The notes: generated from the sequence alone by a model not told the origin. Shown: positions 16,693-25,523, counted from the stretch's first letter. The stretch: 64,000 bases of DNA from Hymenobacter rigui (GCF_003944715.1 NZ_RWIT01000001.1:682001-746000), one strand, 5' to 3'. Numbers and translations: made by a program.

Positions 16693-18162
16693 ATGCTGTA
16701 TTCCGCTTCTGGCTCTGGCAACAGAGAGCCACTGCCAAGCAATTCATATGCGTATATGCTGCTCGGGTTGCTACTGGGCCTTTCGGTGGTCACTGCTTGC
16801 CTGACGCAGGGAACGTATGATTCCAGCGACAGTATCATGCACTACCTGTTTGCGCGCTACGCCTTCCTGCACCCCGTTAATTTCCTGGAGTCGTGGTCGA
16901 AGCCGCTGGTGGTGCAGCTGATGGCGGGGCCGGCGCAGCTGGGGTTACGGGGCGTGATGGTGCTGCAGTGCGCGCTGGTAGCGGCGGCGGCCGGACTGGC
17001 CTACGATGCGGCCCGCCAGCTGCGGCTACCCTGGCCCTGGCTGGCTATGGTGTTCTGCTACGCTTCGGCCGACTACTTCCGCATTCAGTTCTCGGGCCTG
17101 ACGGAGCCTACCTTCAGCGTTGTGCTGATGGCGGCCGTGGCGCTGGCCTTGCGCAGCCGGGTAGCGTGGGGCGCAGCTGTTATATCCTTTCTGCCTTTTG
17201 CCCGCTCCGAGGGGTTTTTGCTGCTGGCCGTGTATGGGCTCTATGTGCTGCTTATCCGCCAGTGGCGGGCACTGCCGTGGCTGGGGCTGGGTTTTGTAGT
17301 GTATGGCGTGGCCGGACTGTTTGTCTACCAGGATTTTCTGTGGGTGTTCACGCGCAACGCCTATCCGGTTCACAACACCGACTATGCGTTTGCCTCCGGA
17401 CAAATCACGCATTTCGTACTGGGCCTGGCCGACACTATCGGCTGGGTGCAGTACGGGCTGTTCTGGCTGGGAGCCGGCGGTATGGTGTGGGCGTGGCTGA
17501 AGCCTGGCAAACGGCTGCGTCCCAACTTATTTACGGCGGAGGTGCTGCTGGTGTACGGGAGTATTGTGGTGTTTGTGGCGGCCCACACGGTCTTCTGGAT
17601 GTTTAATTTATTCGGGTCTTTGGGCCTGATACGGGTGCTGTGCAGCCTGGTGCCGCTGCTGAGCCTGGTGGTGTTGCGCGGGGTGTGGGTGTGCAGCCAG
17701 CTCTCCGACGCTCCCACGCGGCAGCGGCAGATCAGGGTGGTGCTGCTGGTAGCGGTGGTGGGTTTTCTGTTCAGCGGCTCCCGCATTGCCTTCCGTTGGG
17801 AGCGGGACTTCGGCCGCGCTTCCGACCAGCTGCTGCTTGATGAGGCTGCCCGGTGGGCCACCCATGCGCACGCAAATGCGCAGCTGGTGTACTGGCATCC
17901 GTACGTAGCCAGAGCCACGCAGCTGGATCCGTTCGGCCCGCGCCATAGCGCGCCGGAAGCCCTGCACGAGCAGCAGTGGCCATTGTCCGCCGGTAGTCTG
18001 GTGTTCTGGGATGAGTGGTACGCCGTGGTAGAAGGCAGCACCCCCCTGGAAGCGCTGAAAGCCAACCCTCAGTTGCGGCTACGCTGGTACAAGGCCATGC
18101 CGCGCAACCGCCGCAAGCCTGCTTCCGACTCAGTGCGAGTAGCTGTGTTCGAGAAAATCTAA
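16693..18162 (+). CDS. Polytopic membrane protein, mannosyltransferase-like (GT-C)
   Basis: 489 residues with 10-12 hydrophobic helices (first at about 18-37) and a soluble C-terminal tail (about 390-489). The loop after helix 1 carries TYDSSDSIMHYLFARYAF, an acidic pair typical of GT-C enzymes, and FARSEGFLLLAVY resembles GT22/GT87 mannosyltransferase loops. Probably transfers a sugar from a lipid-linked donor. Divergent from the GT39-like gene, so the pair may build the same glycan. No exact promoter box is seen. A strong terminator follows. Function by fold resemblance only. Confidence 0.7.
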   Translation: MLYSASGSGNREPLPSNSYAYMLLGLLLGLSVVTACLTQGTYDSSDSIMHYLFARYAFLHPVNFLESWSKPLVVQLMAGPAQLGLRGVMVLQCALVAAAAGLAYDAARQLRLPWPWLAMVFCYASADYFRIQFSGLTEPTFSVVLMAAVALALRSRVAWGAAVISFLPFARSEGFLLLAVYGLYVLLIRQWRALPWLGLGFVVYGVAGLFVYQDFLWVFTRNAYPVHNTDYAFASGQITHFVLGLADTIGWVQYGLFWLGAGGMVWAWLKPGKRLRPNLFTAEVLLVYGSIVVFVAAHTVFWMFNLFGSLGLIRVLCSLVPLLSLVVLRGVWVCSQLSDAPTRQRQIRVVLLVAVVGFLFSGSRIAFRWERDFGRASDQLLLDEAARWATHAHANAQLVYWHPYVARATQLDPFGPRHSAPEALHEQQWPLSAGSLVFWDEWYAVVEGSTPLEALKANPQLRLRWYKAMPRNRRKPASDSVRVAVFEKI

Positions 18163-18173
18163 TTTTGTCCAAT

Positions 18174-18214
18174 ACAGAAAAAGCGGCTCCATACGTAGGA
18201 GCCGCTTTTTCTGC
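18174..18214. terminator. Bidirectional terminator
   Basis: CAGAAAAAGCGGCTCC...GGAGCCGCTTTTTCTG, a 16-bp perfect stem flanked by A and T runs, between convergent genes. Confidence 0.92.
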
Positions 18215-18237
18215 GTCTGATAGAGAGCCTAGGCGGG

Positions 18238-18951
18238 TTATTGGTACTGCTGCAGCGTTTCTACCAGTACCCGGAAATCCTTGGGGTAGGGTGCCTCAAT
18301 GGTTACCTGCTCACCGTCCATTTTGGTAAAGGTGAGCTGGCGGGCGTGCAGCGCGAAGCGCTTGATGAACGGCTGCTCCTCCTCGCCCTGCTTCATGTTG
18401 AACTTCTTTTTCAGGGAAGACAGGTAGAAGTCGTCGCCGCCATACATGCCGTCGCCCACTATGGGGGCCTGCAGGTACGCCAGGTGCAGGCGGATCTGGT
18501 GCATGCGGCCGGTAATGGGCTGGCATTCCAGCAGCGTATGGCGGGCGTAGGCCTCCAAGGTGCGCACCAGCGTTACGGCCGGCTTGCCCTTGTACGCCAG
18601 GCGGGCTTTGCCTTTCGTGGTGGTTTCAATGCTGCGGTCCACGCGCAGGCCGTCGTACTGGTGCACGCCCCAGGCCACGGCGTGGTACACTTTTTTCACC
18701 TGCCGGTCCTCAAACTGCATGGCCAGGTGGCGGTAAGCCGCCGGGTTTTTGGCCAGGGCCAAAGCGCCGCTGGTTTCCTTGTCGAGGCGGTGGCAGGCCT
18801 GCACGTCGTCGTACCTCTCGCGGGCCAGGCGCAGAATGTTGGGGGCACCGCCAAACCGCTCGTCGAGGGTGGCGAGGTAGGGGGGCTTGTTGATGATGAC
18901 GAAATCTTCGTCCTCAAACAGAATCAGGTCGTCGAAATTGGGCAGCTTCAT
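18238..18951 (-). CDS. RluA-family RNA pseudouridine synthase
   Basis: 237 residues. Converts uridine to pseudouridine in rRNA or tRNA. The catalytic motif is CHRLDKETSGALALAKN (Asp within HRLD, about residue 66). Upstream, DDLILFEDEDFVIINKPPYL is the family entry motif, and ITGRMHQIRLHLAYL is the conserved late motif. There is no N-terminal S4 domain, so it is the short RluA/RluC-core type. The ATG at 18951 lies only 9 bases below a TAnnTTTG box, suggesting a leaderless mRNA. The exact target nucleotide cannot be told. Confidence 0.92.
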   Translation of the reverse strand: MKLPNFDDLILFEDEDFVIINKPPYLATLDERFGGAPNILRLARERYDDVQACHRLDKETSGALALAKNPAAYRHLAMQFEDRQVKKVYHAVAWGVHQYDGLRVDRSIETTTKGKARLAYKGKPAVTLVRTLEAYARHTLLECQPITGRMHQIRLHLAYLQAPIVGDGMYGGDDFYLSSLKKKFNMKQGEEEQPFIKRFALHARQLTFTKMDGEQVTIEAPYPKDFRVLVETLQQYQ

Positions 18952-18960
18952 AGAGAGCTG

Positions 18961-18968
18961 CAAAGGTA
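18961..18968 (-). promoter_or_regulatory. -7 promoter box TACCTTTG (leaderless arrangement)
   Basis: Exact TAnnTTTG match ending 9 bases upstream of the pseudouridine synthase ATG, with TTG 17 bases further upstream (18986-18988). Transcription would start about 3-6 bases before the start codon. Confidence 0.55.
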
Positions 18969-19034
18969 CGGGGCTGGGCGCAAGTCAACGTGAAAAAGTA
19001 AAAAGGCAAAGCCACGGACGTGTTGCAGGGGCTT

Positions 19035-20126
19035 TTACTCTGGCACGTTCACTTCCCCTGAGGCCGTTTGCTCCGGTATGTGGCGGGGGCGGGGCAGCTT
19101 AAACTCCAGCGTGGTGCCTTCTCCCGGCTCGCTCCGCACCCGAATAGCAGACTTGTGGGCCTCCACAATGTGCTTGCTGATGGCCAGCCCCAGTCCGGAC
19201 CCGCCGGCCTCTCGTGATTCACGGGTGCGGCTTTTATCAATGCGGTAAAACCGCTCAAAAATGCGGTTCTGGTGCTGCTTCGGAATGCCTTCACCGTCAT
19301 CCTGCACCTGTACCCGGAGGCGTTTGCCTGTTTCAGCGAAGGACACGCGCACATGGCCGTTTTCGCGGCCGTACTTGATGGCGTTATCAATCAGGTTGAT
19401 GAGTACCTGCCGGATGCGGTTCCGGTCGGCAACCACAAGGCTGGAGGTAGTCTGGGGCATCAGCTCCAGCATCACGTGGCGGCGGGCCGCTTTCAGTTCC
19501 AGTTGCTCAAAAATATCCTGTACCAGCTGACCCAGCTCAAACCGCTGCCGGCGCATACGTACCACGCCCTTTTCAAGCTGGGAGATGGTCACCAGGTCCT
19601 GCACCAGCGCGTCCAGCGCATCGAGGCTGGTGGCGGCTTTCTGCAGGAACTTCTTGCGGGTGAACTCATCCACGTCATCATCGTCCAGAATAGTGTGCAC
19701 GAAGCCCTGGGCCGCAAAAATGGGCGTTTTCAGCTCGTGCGATACATCGGCCAGAAACTCCCGGCGCAGGGCCTGTAGGCGCTTCAACTCGTCTATTTCC
19801 TGCTGCTTGCGCTGAGCCATGTCCAGAATTTCGTCGCGCATGCGTTTGAGGGGCTCCGGCCGGAACAGAAACTTGTTCGACATGCGCCGAAACTCCTTGC
19901 GCTTGATATTCTCCAGGCCTTCGTAGATGTTGTTGATTTCCCGGAAAATCAGGGCTTCAAACATCAGGTACAGCAGCAGAAAGCAGGCCGCTATGGTAAT
20001 TCCCGCCGCCAATACGCCCTGCTCAAACGGTAGAGTAGGGGCCAACCAGGCCAGCGTGGTCAGCACGGCCGCCACCAGCAGCGACAGGATGATGGCAATG
20101 GTGCGGGAGGAAATGTTGAATCTCAT
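19035..20126 (-). CDS. Two-component sensor histidine kinase, PhoR-like
   Basis: 363 residues. Two transmembrane helices (about 8-30 and 36-58) with almost no periplasmic loop, then a linker, the dimerisation/phosphoacceptor box FLADVSHELKTPIFAAQGF (His near 148), and the ATPase domain with N box NLIDNAIKYG, G1 VQDDGEGIP, F box RIFERFYRID and G2 GSGLGLAISKHIVEAH. With so little periplasmic part it may sense the membrane or act through partners. The ATG at 20126 is chosen because the upstream reading frame lies inside a hairpin repeat. Partner regulator is the next gene upstream. Pho-type regulation is inferred from the fold only. Confidence 0.92.
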   Translation of the reverse strand: MRFNISSRTIAIILSLLVAAVLTTLAWLAPTLPFEQGVLAAGITIAACFLLLYLMFEALIFREINNIYEGLENIKRKEFRRMSNKFLFRPEPLKRMRDEILDMAQRKQQEIDELKRLQALRREFLADVSHELKTPIFAAQGFVHTILDDDDVDEFTRKKFLQKAATSLDALDALVQDLVTISQLEKGVVRMRRQRFELGQLVQDIFEQLELKAARRHVMLELMPQTTSSLVVADRNRIRQVLINLIDNAIKYGRENGHVRVSFAETGKRLRVQVQDDGEGIPKQHQNRIFERFYRIDKSRTRESREAGGSGLGLAISKHIVEAHKSAIRVRSEPGEGTTLEFKLPRPRHIPEQTASGEVNVPE

Positions 20127-20150
20127 GGCTTGCAATGAAGAATACAAAAA

Positions 20151-20243
20151 AACGTCATGCTGAGCTTGTCGAAGCATCTCTACCGAGGGTAATTAGAAAT
20201 TACTTTGGCGGGAGAGATGCTTCGACAAGCTCAGCATGACGTT
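20151..20243. repeat. 31-bp perfect inverted repeat (GTCAT hairpin family, copy 1)
   Basis: Arms 20151-20181 and 20213-20243 are perfect reverse complements, beginning AACGTCATGCTGAGCTTGTC. The element occupies the gap between the response regulator and its histidine kinase. The same opening pattern (GTCAT then GAGC) recurs at 50592, 54378 and 56778. Confidence 0.9.
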
Positions 20244-20261
20244 CTGCTGGTTCGTGCAATC

Positions 20262-20963
20262 TTAATTATCCGTGTTGAACTTGTAGCCGACGCCTTTGAT
20301 GGTCTGGATGTGGTGGTCCCCTACTTTCTCGCGCACTTTGCGCACGTGCACGTCCACGGTGCGGGCCAGCACAAATACGTCGTTGCCCCAGATGTTCTGC
20401 AGCAGCTCGTCGCGGCCGAATACTTTGTGGGGAGAAGCAGCCAGGAACGCCAGCAGCTCGAACTCCTTCTTGGGCAGCGAGATTTTACGGCCGTCCTGGT
20501 ACACGGCAAAACCGGTGCGGTCAATTTTGAGGCCGTTGATTTCGATGGTATCCGACGTCTGCTGCGGGTCTTTGTCGCGGCGCACGAAGGCGGCCAGGCG
20601 GCTGAGCAGGGCCCGGGGCTTGATGGGCTTGGCAATGAAGTCGTCGGCCCCGGCATCAAACGCCGCTACCTCTGAAAACTCCTCGGCCCGGGCCGTGAGG
20701 AAGATGATGTACGTGTCCTTGAACTTGGGTTGCTCCCGCAGCTGGCGGCAGGCGGCAATGCCGTCGAGGTTCGGCATCATCACGTCCAGCAGAATAATAT
20801 CGGGACCAAACTGGGGAGCCACTTCCAGGGCCTTGCGGCCGTCGGGGGCGCTGGCCACCTCGTAGCCTTCCTTGCGCAGGTTGTACTCCAGCAGCTCCAC
20901 GATGTCGGGGTCATCGTCCACTACCAGAATTTTGTAAGCGTTGGGGTTGGCGGTTGGTTGCAC
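20262..20963 (-). CDS. OmpR/PhoB-family response regulator
   Basis: 233 residues from a GTG start. Receiver domain (about 7-125): acidic pocket VVDDDPDIVELLEYN, phosphoacceptor IILLDVMMPNLDG, conserved Thr in FLTARAEEF and Lys in FIAKPIKP. Then a winged-helix DNA-binding domain (about 135-230) with ELLQNIWGNDVFVLARTVDV, HVRKVREKVG and IKGVGYKF. The frame stays open for 104 more codons upstream (to 21275), encoding a Pro/Arg-rich stretch. I choose the GTG because a TAnnTTTG box lies just upstream of it and the receiver starts immediately. Cognate kinase follows 135 bases downstream, past a repeat. Confidence 0.9.
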   Translation of the reverse strand: MQPTANPNAYKILVVDDDPDIVELLEYNLRKEGYEVASAPDGRKALEVAPQFGPDIILLDVMMPNLDGIAACRQLREQPKFKDTYIIFLTARAEEFSEVAAFDAGADDFIAKPIKPRALLSRLAAFVRRDKDPQQTSDTIEINGLKIDRTGFAVYQDGRKISLPKKEFELLAFLAASPHKVFGRDELLQNIWGNDVFVLARTVDVHVRKVREKVGDHHIQTIKGVGYKFNTDN

Positions 20964-21002
20964 GGAGCGGGGAGGTTTAGGGTAAAACAGAATGCGCGAC
21001 GA

Positions 21003-21010
21003 CAAAAGTA
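21003..21010 (-). promoter_or_regulatory. -7 promoter box TACTTTTG for the response regulator
   Basis: Exact TAnnTTTG match 40 bases upstream of the GTG at 20963. If used, the Pro/Arg-rich upstream frame (20964-21275) would not be translated from this transcript. The remaining 21011-21230 shows no other gene signal. Confidence 0.45.
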
Positions 21011-21230
21011 CCGCCGGGCGGCGCGGGCGGCGTATTATGGTTTCGTTACCAACCGGCCGAACCGCTTCCTTGCGAGGTGCCGGCCCCGGAATGGGCCACA
21101 CAAAATCGACAATGGGCGGCGGCGCGGGTACCGGCACTGCTACCGGCAGGCGGCGGGGCGGCATCACCAGGCGGCGGCGGGTGGCTAGCGTTGTTTGCAT
21201 CAGGTACTTGGTAAGAGCAAAAGGGCAAAT

Positions 21231-21271
21231 CAGAAAAAAAGAAAAGCGGCCCCCAACGGGAGCCGCTTCGC
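21231..21271 (-). terminator. Terminator of the DUF3108 gene
   Basis: Minus-strand AAGCGGC...GCCGCTT stem with a CCC/GGG inner part, then TTTTCTTTTTTT, directly after the stop at 21279. Confidence 0.85.
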
Positions 21272-21278
21272 ACAAGCA

Positions 21279-22109
21279 TCATTTTTGAGCCACCAGATTC
21301 AGCCGGTTTCGGAGGCCTTTGTATTTGTACATGTCCACCTTTACGGAGCCCACGAACATTTCCGCCTGAATCAGGACCGGGACTTTGTTTCGGTCGTCGG
21401 AGAGGTACACCGAAATGGCGTTTTCTCCTTTAAACAGTTTATTGCTGGGCATTTTGGGCACCAGCCGAATGGTGCGGATGGTGCCGGCCTTGGTTTCCAC
21501 TACCTCCCGGCCTTTGTAGATGACGTCCATGTTGAACACGTCCTCGTCAAAAAAGCCCTGGACCTTGATAACGTCGCCAATCTTGCGCTGGTCGTAATTG
21601 AGGGTGCGCAGGTAGTAAAATCCGCTGACCAGGTCCTGCACGTTGTTGGGCACTTTGAACGTGCCCTTCTTGACGTCGTTTTTATTCTTCTTATGGCTTT
21701 CCACATCGGCTACGTCCCGGATGTGGTCGAAGTCCACGGTTTCGCGCTTGCGGTAGTTGTTCTCCTCAATGTTGCGGAAAAAGCGCTGGGGCAGAATGCT
21801 GGTGGTGTCGATGTAGGAACGCCACGTGTCCCGGATGCGCAGGAAAAAATCGAAGGAGCCGGTAGTGCGGCCCGTAACGGTGGCCTTATAGCACGGCCGC
21901 TCATTCACGCGGTGCACATCCTCATCCACCTCAATGGTGGCCTCGGCGGCGTTTATCAGGCCGTAGTGCACTTTATACTGCAAAACTTCGCCCCGCTCAA
22001 AGCTGGTGTTGGCAATGGTACGGGTGGGTTCAGAGGCCGGGCCAAACGCAGTAAGAGTAGCTGCCAGCGGCAGCGCGAGTATCGTAAACGGAAGCCAGCG
22101 GCGGTTCAT
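21279..22109 (-). CDS. DUF3108 family exported protein
   Basis: 276 residues. Signal peptide (WLPFTILALPLAATLTAFG) and one DUF3108 domain: FERGEVLQYKVHYGLINAAE near the mature N terminus, ATVTGRTTGSFDFFLRIRDT, and a beta-rich C-terminal half ending in a barrel-like MYKYKGLRNRLNLV. The family is common in Bacteroidota and Proteobacteria, probably periplasmic and lipocalin/YmdA-like in strand content, but its function is unknown. The ATG at 22109 is preferred over a TTG two codons upstream. Own promoter match and terminator, so probably monocistronic. Confidence 0.85.
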   Translation of the reverse strand: MNRRWLPFTILALPLAATLTAFGPASEPTRTIANTSFERGEVLQYKVHYGLINAAEATIEVDEDVHRVNERPCYKATVTGRTTGSFDFFLRIRDTWRSYIDTTSILPQRFFRNIEENNYRKRETVDFDHIRDVADVESHKKNKNDVKKGTFKVPNNVQDLVSGFYYLRTLNYDQRKIGDVIKVQGFFDEDVFNMDVIYKGREVVETKAGTIRTIRLVPKMPSNKLFKGENAISVYLSDDRNKVPVLIQAEMFVGSVKVDMYKYKGLRNRLNLVAQK

Positions 22110-22161
22110 GAACAATCGGCAAGTTGGAGTGTAGCCGGTACCTACTCAAATGCGGTGCCAG

Positions 22162-22169
22162 CAAAGATA
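22162..22169 (-). promoter_or_regulatory. -7 promoter box TATCTTTG for the DUF3108 gene
   Basis: Exact TAnnTTTG match 53 bases upstream of the ATG, with a TTTG (minus strand, 22187-22190) 17 bases further upstream. The 22191-22430 stretch between here and the recA terminator shows no gene. Confidence 0.55.
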
Positions 22170-22433
22170 GTCGGATTCTGGCAGGGCAAAAATATCTTCT
22201 CGCGGCGCAGATTACGCCTTTTAGAGGTCAGGCAGTTTACCGGGCCGTAGTCGCGTAGGATTCTGGGGTACGGGCCGGCCCCGCAACCGGTTTTCTGCCT
22301 GGTTGCCGCCGCTTCCCGGGCATCGGGTCAACCGGTAGGATGAGCAAGTTCTCATCGCGCCATGCTTCACCATGCTTTGCCCAGCGGGGTGGGTAGTACC
22401 AAAAGCTTTGTTAGCTGTACAACTCCGGCCAAT

Positions 22434-22468
22434 AAAAAAGCCCGCTGTAGCATACAGCGGGCTTTTCT
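22434..22468 (-). terminator. Terminator of recA
   Basis: AAAAGCCCGCTGTA...TACAGCGGGCTTTT, a perfect 14-bp stem with a T run on the minus strand, 15 bases past the recA stop. Confidence 0.92.
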
Positions 22469-22482
22469 TCGAATGCAGTGGC

Positions 22483-23592
22483 TTACAGCTCGGCAGTTTC
22501 GTCGTCGTCCATGGAGCGGTCCTCGGGAATGGCGGCCAGGGCTTCCTCCGGAGCGCCTTTCACCTTGGCCCGAATCTGGGCTTCGATTTTGTCGGCCAGC
22601 TCGGGGTTGTCCTGGAGCACGGTTTTCACGCCTTCGCGGCCCTGACCGAGGCGGTTGCCTTCGTAGGAGAACCAGGAGCCGGATTTGGCAATAATGCCCA
22701 TATCCACGCCCAGGTCCAGAATCTCACCTACTTTGGAAATGCCTTCGTTGTAGATGATGTCGAACTCAATAACCTTGAAGGGAGGAGCCACTTTGTTTTT
22801 CACCACCTTCACCTTGGTGCGGTTACCGGTTACGTTGTCCTTATCTTCCTTGATCTGGCCAATCCGACGGATGTCGAGGCGCACGGAAGCGTAGAACTTG
22901 AGGGCGTTACCACCGGTAGTGGTTTCGGGCGAGCCGAACATTACCCCAATCTTCTCCCGCAGCTGGTTGATGAAGATGCAGAGGCAGTTGGTCTTGTTGA
23001 TGGTACCAGTCAGCTTCCGCAGAGCCTGGCTCATGAGGCGGGCGTGCAAACCCACCTTGGAGTCGCCCATGTCGCCTTCCAGTTCGCCTTTCGGCACCAG
23101 GGCGGCTACGGAGTCAATTACAATGATGTCGATGGCACCGGAGGAAATCAGCTGGTCGGCAATTTCCAGGGCCTGCTCCCCGTTGTCGGGCTGGGCAATC
23201 AGCAGGTTCTCGGTATCGATACCCAGCTTTTTGGCGTACAGCGGGTCGAAGGCGTGCTCGGCGTCGATGAAGGCCGCAATGCCGCCCTTCTTCTGTGCTT
23301 CGGCAATGGCGTGCATGGTCAGCGTGGTCTTACCCGACGATTCCGGGCCGTAGATTTCCACTACGCGACCTTTAGGCAGACCACCTACGCCGAGGGCAAT
23401 ATCCAGACCCAACGAGCCGGTGCTGATGACTTCTACGTCCATCACCTTGTTGTCGCTGAGCTTCATGACGGTGCCTTTGCCGTAACTCTTATCCAGCTTA
23501 TCCAGGGTGAGCTGGAGCGCCTTCAGTTTTTCAGCTTGCGGGTTTGCGGCAGTTTTTTCTGCTTTTTCGGCCTTTTCAGTGGTTGCAGCCAT
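22483..23592 (-). CDS. recA: Recombinase RecA
   Basis: 369 residues. DNA strand exchange protein for homologous recombination and the SOS coprotease. Walker [12 protein letters not shown] (about 80-90), Walker B-type [13 protein letters not shown]1 region [36 protein letters not shown] (L2) and the C-terminal acidic tail [11 protein letters not shown] Lys/Ala/Glu-rich N-terminal extension (about 1-30) precedes the usual start of the fold. No promoter box of the common type and no LexA-like palindrome was recognised upstream. Stands alone with its own terminator. Confidence 0.99.
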   Translation of the reverse strand: MAATTEKAEKAEKTAANPQAEKLKALQLTLDKLDKSYGKGTVMKLSDNKVMDVEVISTGSLGLDIALGVGGLPKGRVVEIYGPESSGKTTLTMHAIAEAQKKGGIAAFIDAEHAFDPLYAKKLGIDTENLLIAQPDNGEQALEIADQLISSGAIDIIVIDSVAALVPKGELEGDMGDSKVGLHARLMSQALRKLTGTINKTNCLCIFINQLREKIGVMFGSPETTTGGNALKFYASVRLDIRRIGQIKEDKDNVTGNRTKVKVVKNKVAPPFKVIEFDIIYNEGISKVGEILDLGVDMGIIAKSGSWFSYEGNRLGQGREGVKTVLQDNPELADKIEAQIRAKVKGAPEEALAAIPEDRSMDDDETAEL

Positions 23593-23763
23593 TATAGAGA
23601 GGGGTTGGATTGGAAATGCGTAGGTTTGGTGAATGTAGGCCTTTTGCGGGCCCCGCGCAACCCACCGGAGTAGCCGGAGTGGGTAGGCTCATGGTAACGC
23701 CGCCGGACTATATTTTGTGCCCGCAATGCTAAAAAAATTCGTCGGATTTAGCAGATTCTTTCC

Positions 23764-24927
23764 GTGCTAAAATTTTTGGAAAAACACCGGTTGGCTACTG
23801 TCCTGATACTGACGGTAGTAGCGTGGCTGGGAAGTGTGCAGGCCGGTTGGGCGCAGCTGGATAACCGGGCTTTTTATAATCGGCTGCCCCTAGGCCCGGG
23901 CTATGAGCGGCAGATTCGGCTGGATGTGCATGGGCTGCTGTTCAATAAGGACAATGAGTATTTCAACAAGATAGACCCCGGCCTGACTTACTTCGGGGCG
24001 CAGCTGGCTCCGCGGCTGGTCTATTTTCCGGCGGCCAACCTGCGGCTGGAAGCAGGCATCTTTCTGCAGAAGGATTACGGTACGCTCCGGTTTCGGCAGG
24101 TACGGCCGTTGTTTACGCTGAAATACGCCAACGGCCCCCACCGGCTGCTATTCGGCAACATTGAGGGTAACCTGCAGCACGGCTACATTGAGCCGATGTA
24201 TGACTTTGAGCGGGTACTGACCGACCGGCTGGAGGAAGGTACCCAGTATCAATACCTGACGAACTATACCTTTCTGGATGCCTGGGTGAACTGGCGGCGG
24301 CAGCAGTACCGCTTCAGCAATTACCAGGAGCAGGTGGCCGGCGGCTTGAGCGTGGAACGGCGGCTGCTGGGCGACTCTACCGGGTGGCTGCTGAAGCTGC
24401 CGTTCCAGTTTACGGCCACCCACCGCGGCGGGCAGCTGGATACCGTGGATCGACCCCTGCAGACGCTGTTCAACGTGGCTACCGGCCTGCGGGTGCGGCG
24501 GGCTTTAGCTTCTCGCTTTGTGCAGGCGGCCCATTTTGATGGCTACGTCACCTATTTCCATGACTATTCCTTCACCTACGAGCTGCCCTACAAGCGGGGC
24601 ACCGGCCTGTACCTGAACGCCGGCCTCGATACCCGCCTGACCAACCTGCAGCTGGCGTATTGGCAGGGCAGCGGCTACATCTCGCCCATCGGCGGGCGGC
24701 TGTACCAGTCAGTATCCGTATCAGTGGCCGACCCGAACTACACTGAAAAGAGCCGGCAGCTGCTGATTCTGCGGGCTATTAAAGATTATAAGCTGCCTGG
24801 CAATGTGGTGCTTACAACGCGCCTGGAACCGCTGTACGACCTGAATAACGGGCTGTTCGACTTCTCCTTTGCGCTGTACCTGAACTTCAGCCAGAGCTTT
24901 CTACTGGGTACGGTGCGCGGGGAGTAA
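23764..24927 (+). CDS. Exported outer-membrane beta-barrel protein of unknown family
   Basis: 387 residues from a GTG start. Signal peptide (LATVLILTVVAWLGSVQAGW, cleaved near AQ), then a continuous series of amphipathic strands rich in aromatic residues, with no soluble domain, typical of a barrel of about 16 strands (for example APRLVYFPAANLRLEAGIFL, then LRFRQVRPLFTLKY). No family name recognised. The GTG at 23764 overlaps the end of a 14-codon open frame that starts with ATG at 23726, so a leader peptide or start-site shift is possible. Converges with the acetyltransferase gene only 5 bases away. Confidence 0.75.
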   Translation: MLKFLEKHRLATVLILTVVAWLGSVQAGWAQLDNRAFYNRLPLGPGYERQIRLDVHGLLFNKDNEYFNKIDPGLTYFGAQLAPRLVYFPAANLRLEAGIFLQKDYGTLRFRQVRPLFTLKYANGPHRLLFGNIEGNLQHGYIEPMYDFERVLTDRLEEGTQYQYLTNYTFLDAWVNWRRQQYRFSNYQEQVAGGLSVERRLLGDSTGWLLKLPFQFTATHRGGQLDTVDRPLQTLFNVATGLRVRRALASRFVQAAHFDGYVTYFHDYSFTYELPYKRGTGLYLNAGLDTRLTNLQLAYWQGSGYISPIGGRLYQSVSVSVADPNYTEKSRQLLILRAIKDYKLPGNVVLTTRLEPLYDLNNGLFDFSFALYLNFSQSFLLGTVRGE

Positions 24928-24932
24928 TTCAG

Positions 24933-25523
24933 TCAGGCAACTGGTAAGTCCGTCGGCCGCCGCAACGAGAAATACAGGATATCGGAAGTTGTAAAGGCCC
25001 GCAGCGGCCAGGGCCGGGGGCGGGGCGGCAATGGCTGAAAACCGGCGGCTTCGGCCACGGCGCAGCTGCGCGGGTTGCCGGCCCGGCACCGGATGAGTAG
25101 CCGACCAACCTGAAGAGCCCCAAATCCAAACGTGACGGCCGCGGCCAGTGCCTCCCGGGCATAGCCCTGACCTTCGGCCGCCTGCGCCAGGTAATAGCCA
25201 ATTTCGGCGGTGATGGGAGCGGTCCAATTGGGCTTCAGGCTGATGTCGCCGAGGTACTCGTGCGTTTGCTGGTGCCAGATGCCGAACACGTACAAGCGGC
25301 CCGCCACCCAGTCGTGGCGAAACTGGCTAATGACCTGTCCGGCCGCGGCCGGATTCGACACGGCGGCTTCTCGGTTTGGAAACGAAGGCCGGAGCCGCTC
25401 CCGGTTCTGGTCAATCAGCGCGAAAAAGGTGTCCGAATCGGTGGGTTGGTACGGACGAAGCTCCAGCCGGGCCGTGAGCAGCGGAGTATCCGCAGGGGCA
25501 GATAAGGGCGGGGCAGCGTACAT
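24933..25523 (-). CDS. GNAT-family N-acetyltransferase (RimJ/RimL-like)
   Basis: 196 residues. Transfers acetyl from acetyl-CoA to an amine; the RimJ/RimL subgroup often acetylates protein N termini. TARLELRPYQPTDSDTFFAL is the standard entry, YLGDISLKPNW the central strands, and the CoA pyrophosphate-binding motif is EGQGYAREALAAAV. LIRCRAGNPRSCAVAEAAGF follows, where family members usually have N-x-x-S. The C terminus is proline/arginine-rich. Convergent with the barrel gene, with almost no gap and no separate terminator visible. Confidence 0.88.
   Translation of the reverse strand: MYAAPPLSAPADTPLLTARLELRPYQPTDSDTFFALIDQNRERLRPSFPNREAAVSNPAAAGQVISQFRHDWVAGRLYVFGIWHQQTHEYLGDISLKPNWTAPITAEIGYYLAQAAEGQGYAREALAAAVTFGFGALQVGRLLIRCRAGNPRSCAVAEAAGFQPLPPRPRPWPLRAFTTSDILYFSLRRPTDLPVA

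Noticed and set aside
20992..21288. 98-residue plus-strand frame opposite the response-regulator upstream region
   Set aside because: Arg/Gly-rich shadow of a GC-rich stretch, ending over the DUF3108 terminator; no start signal.
22372..23673. 433-residue open frame antisense to recA
   Set aside because: Complement of RecA; all RecA motifs are on the minus strand and the plus translation has no family.
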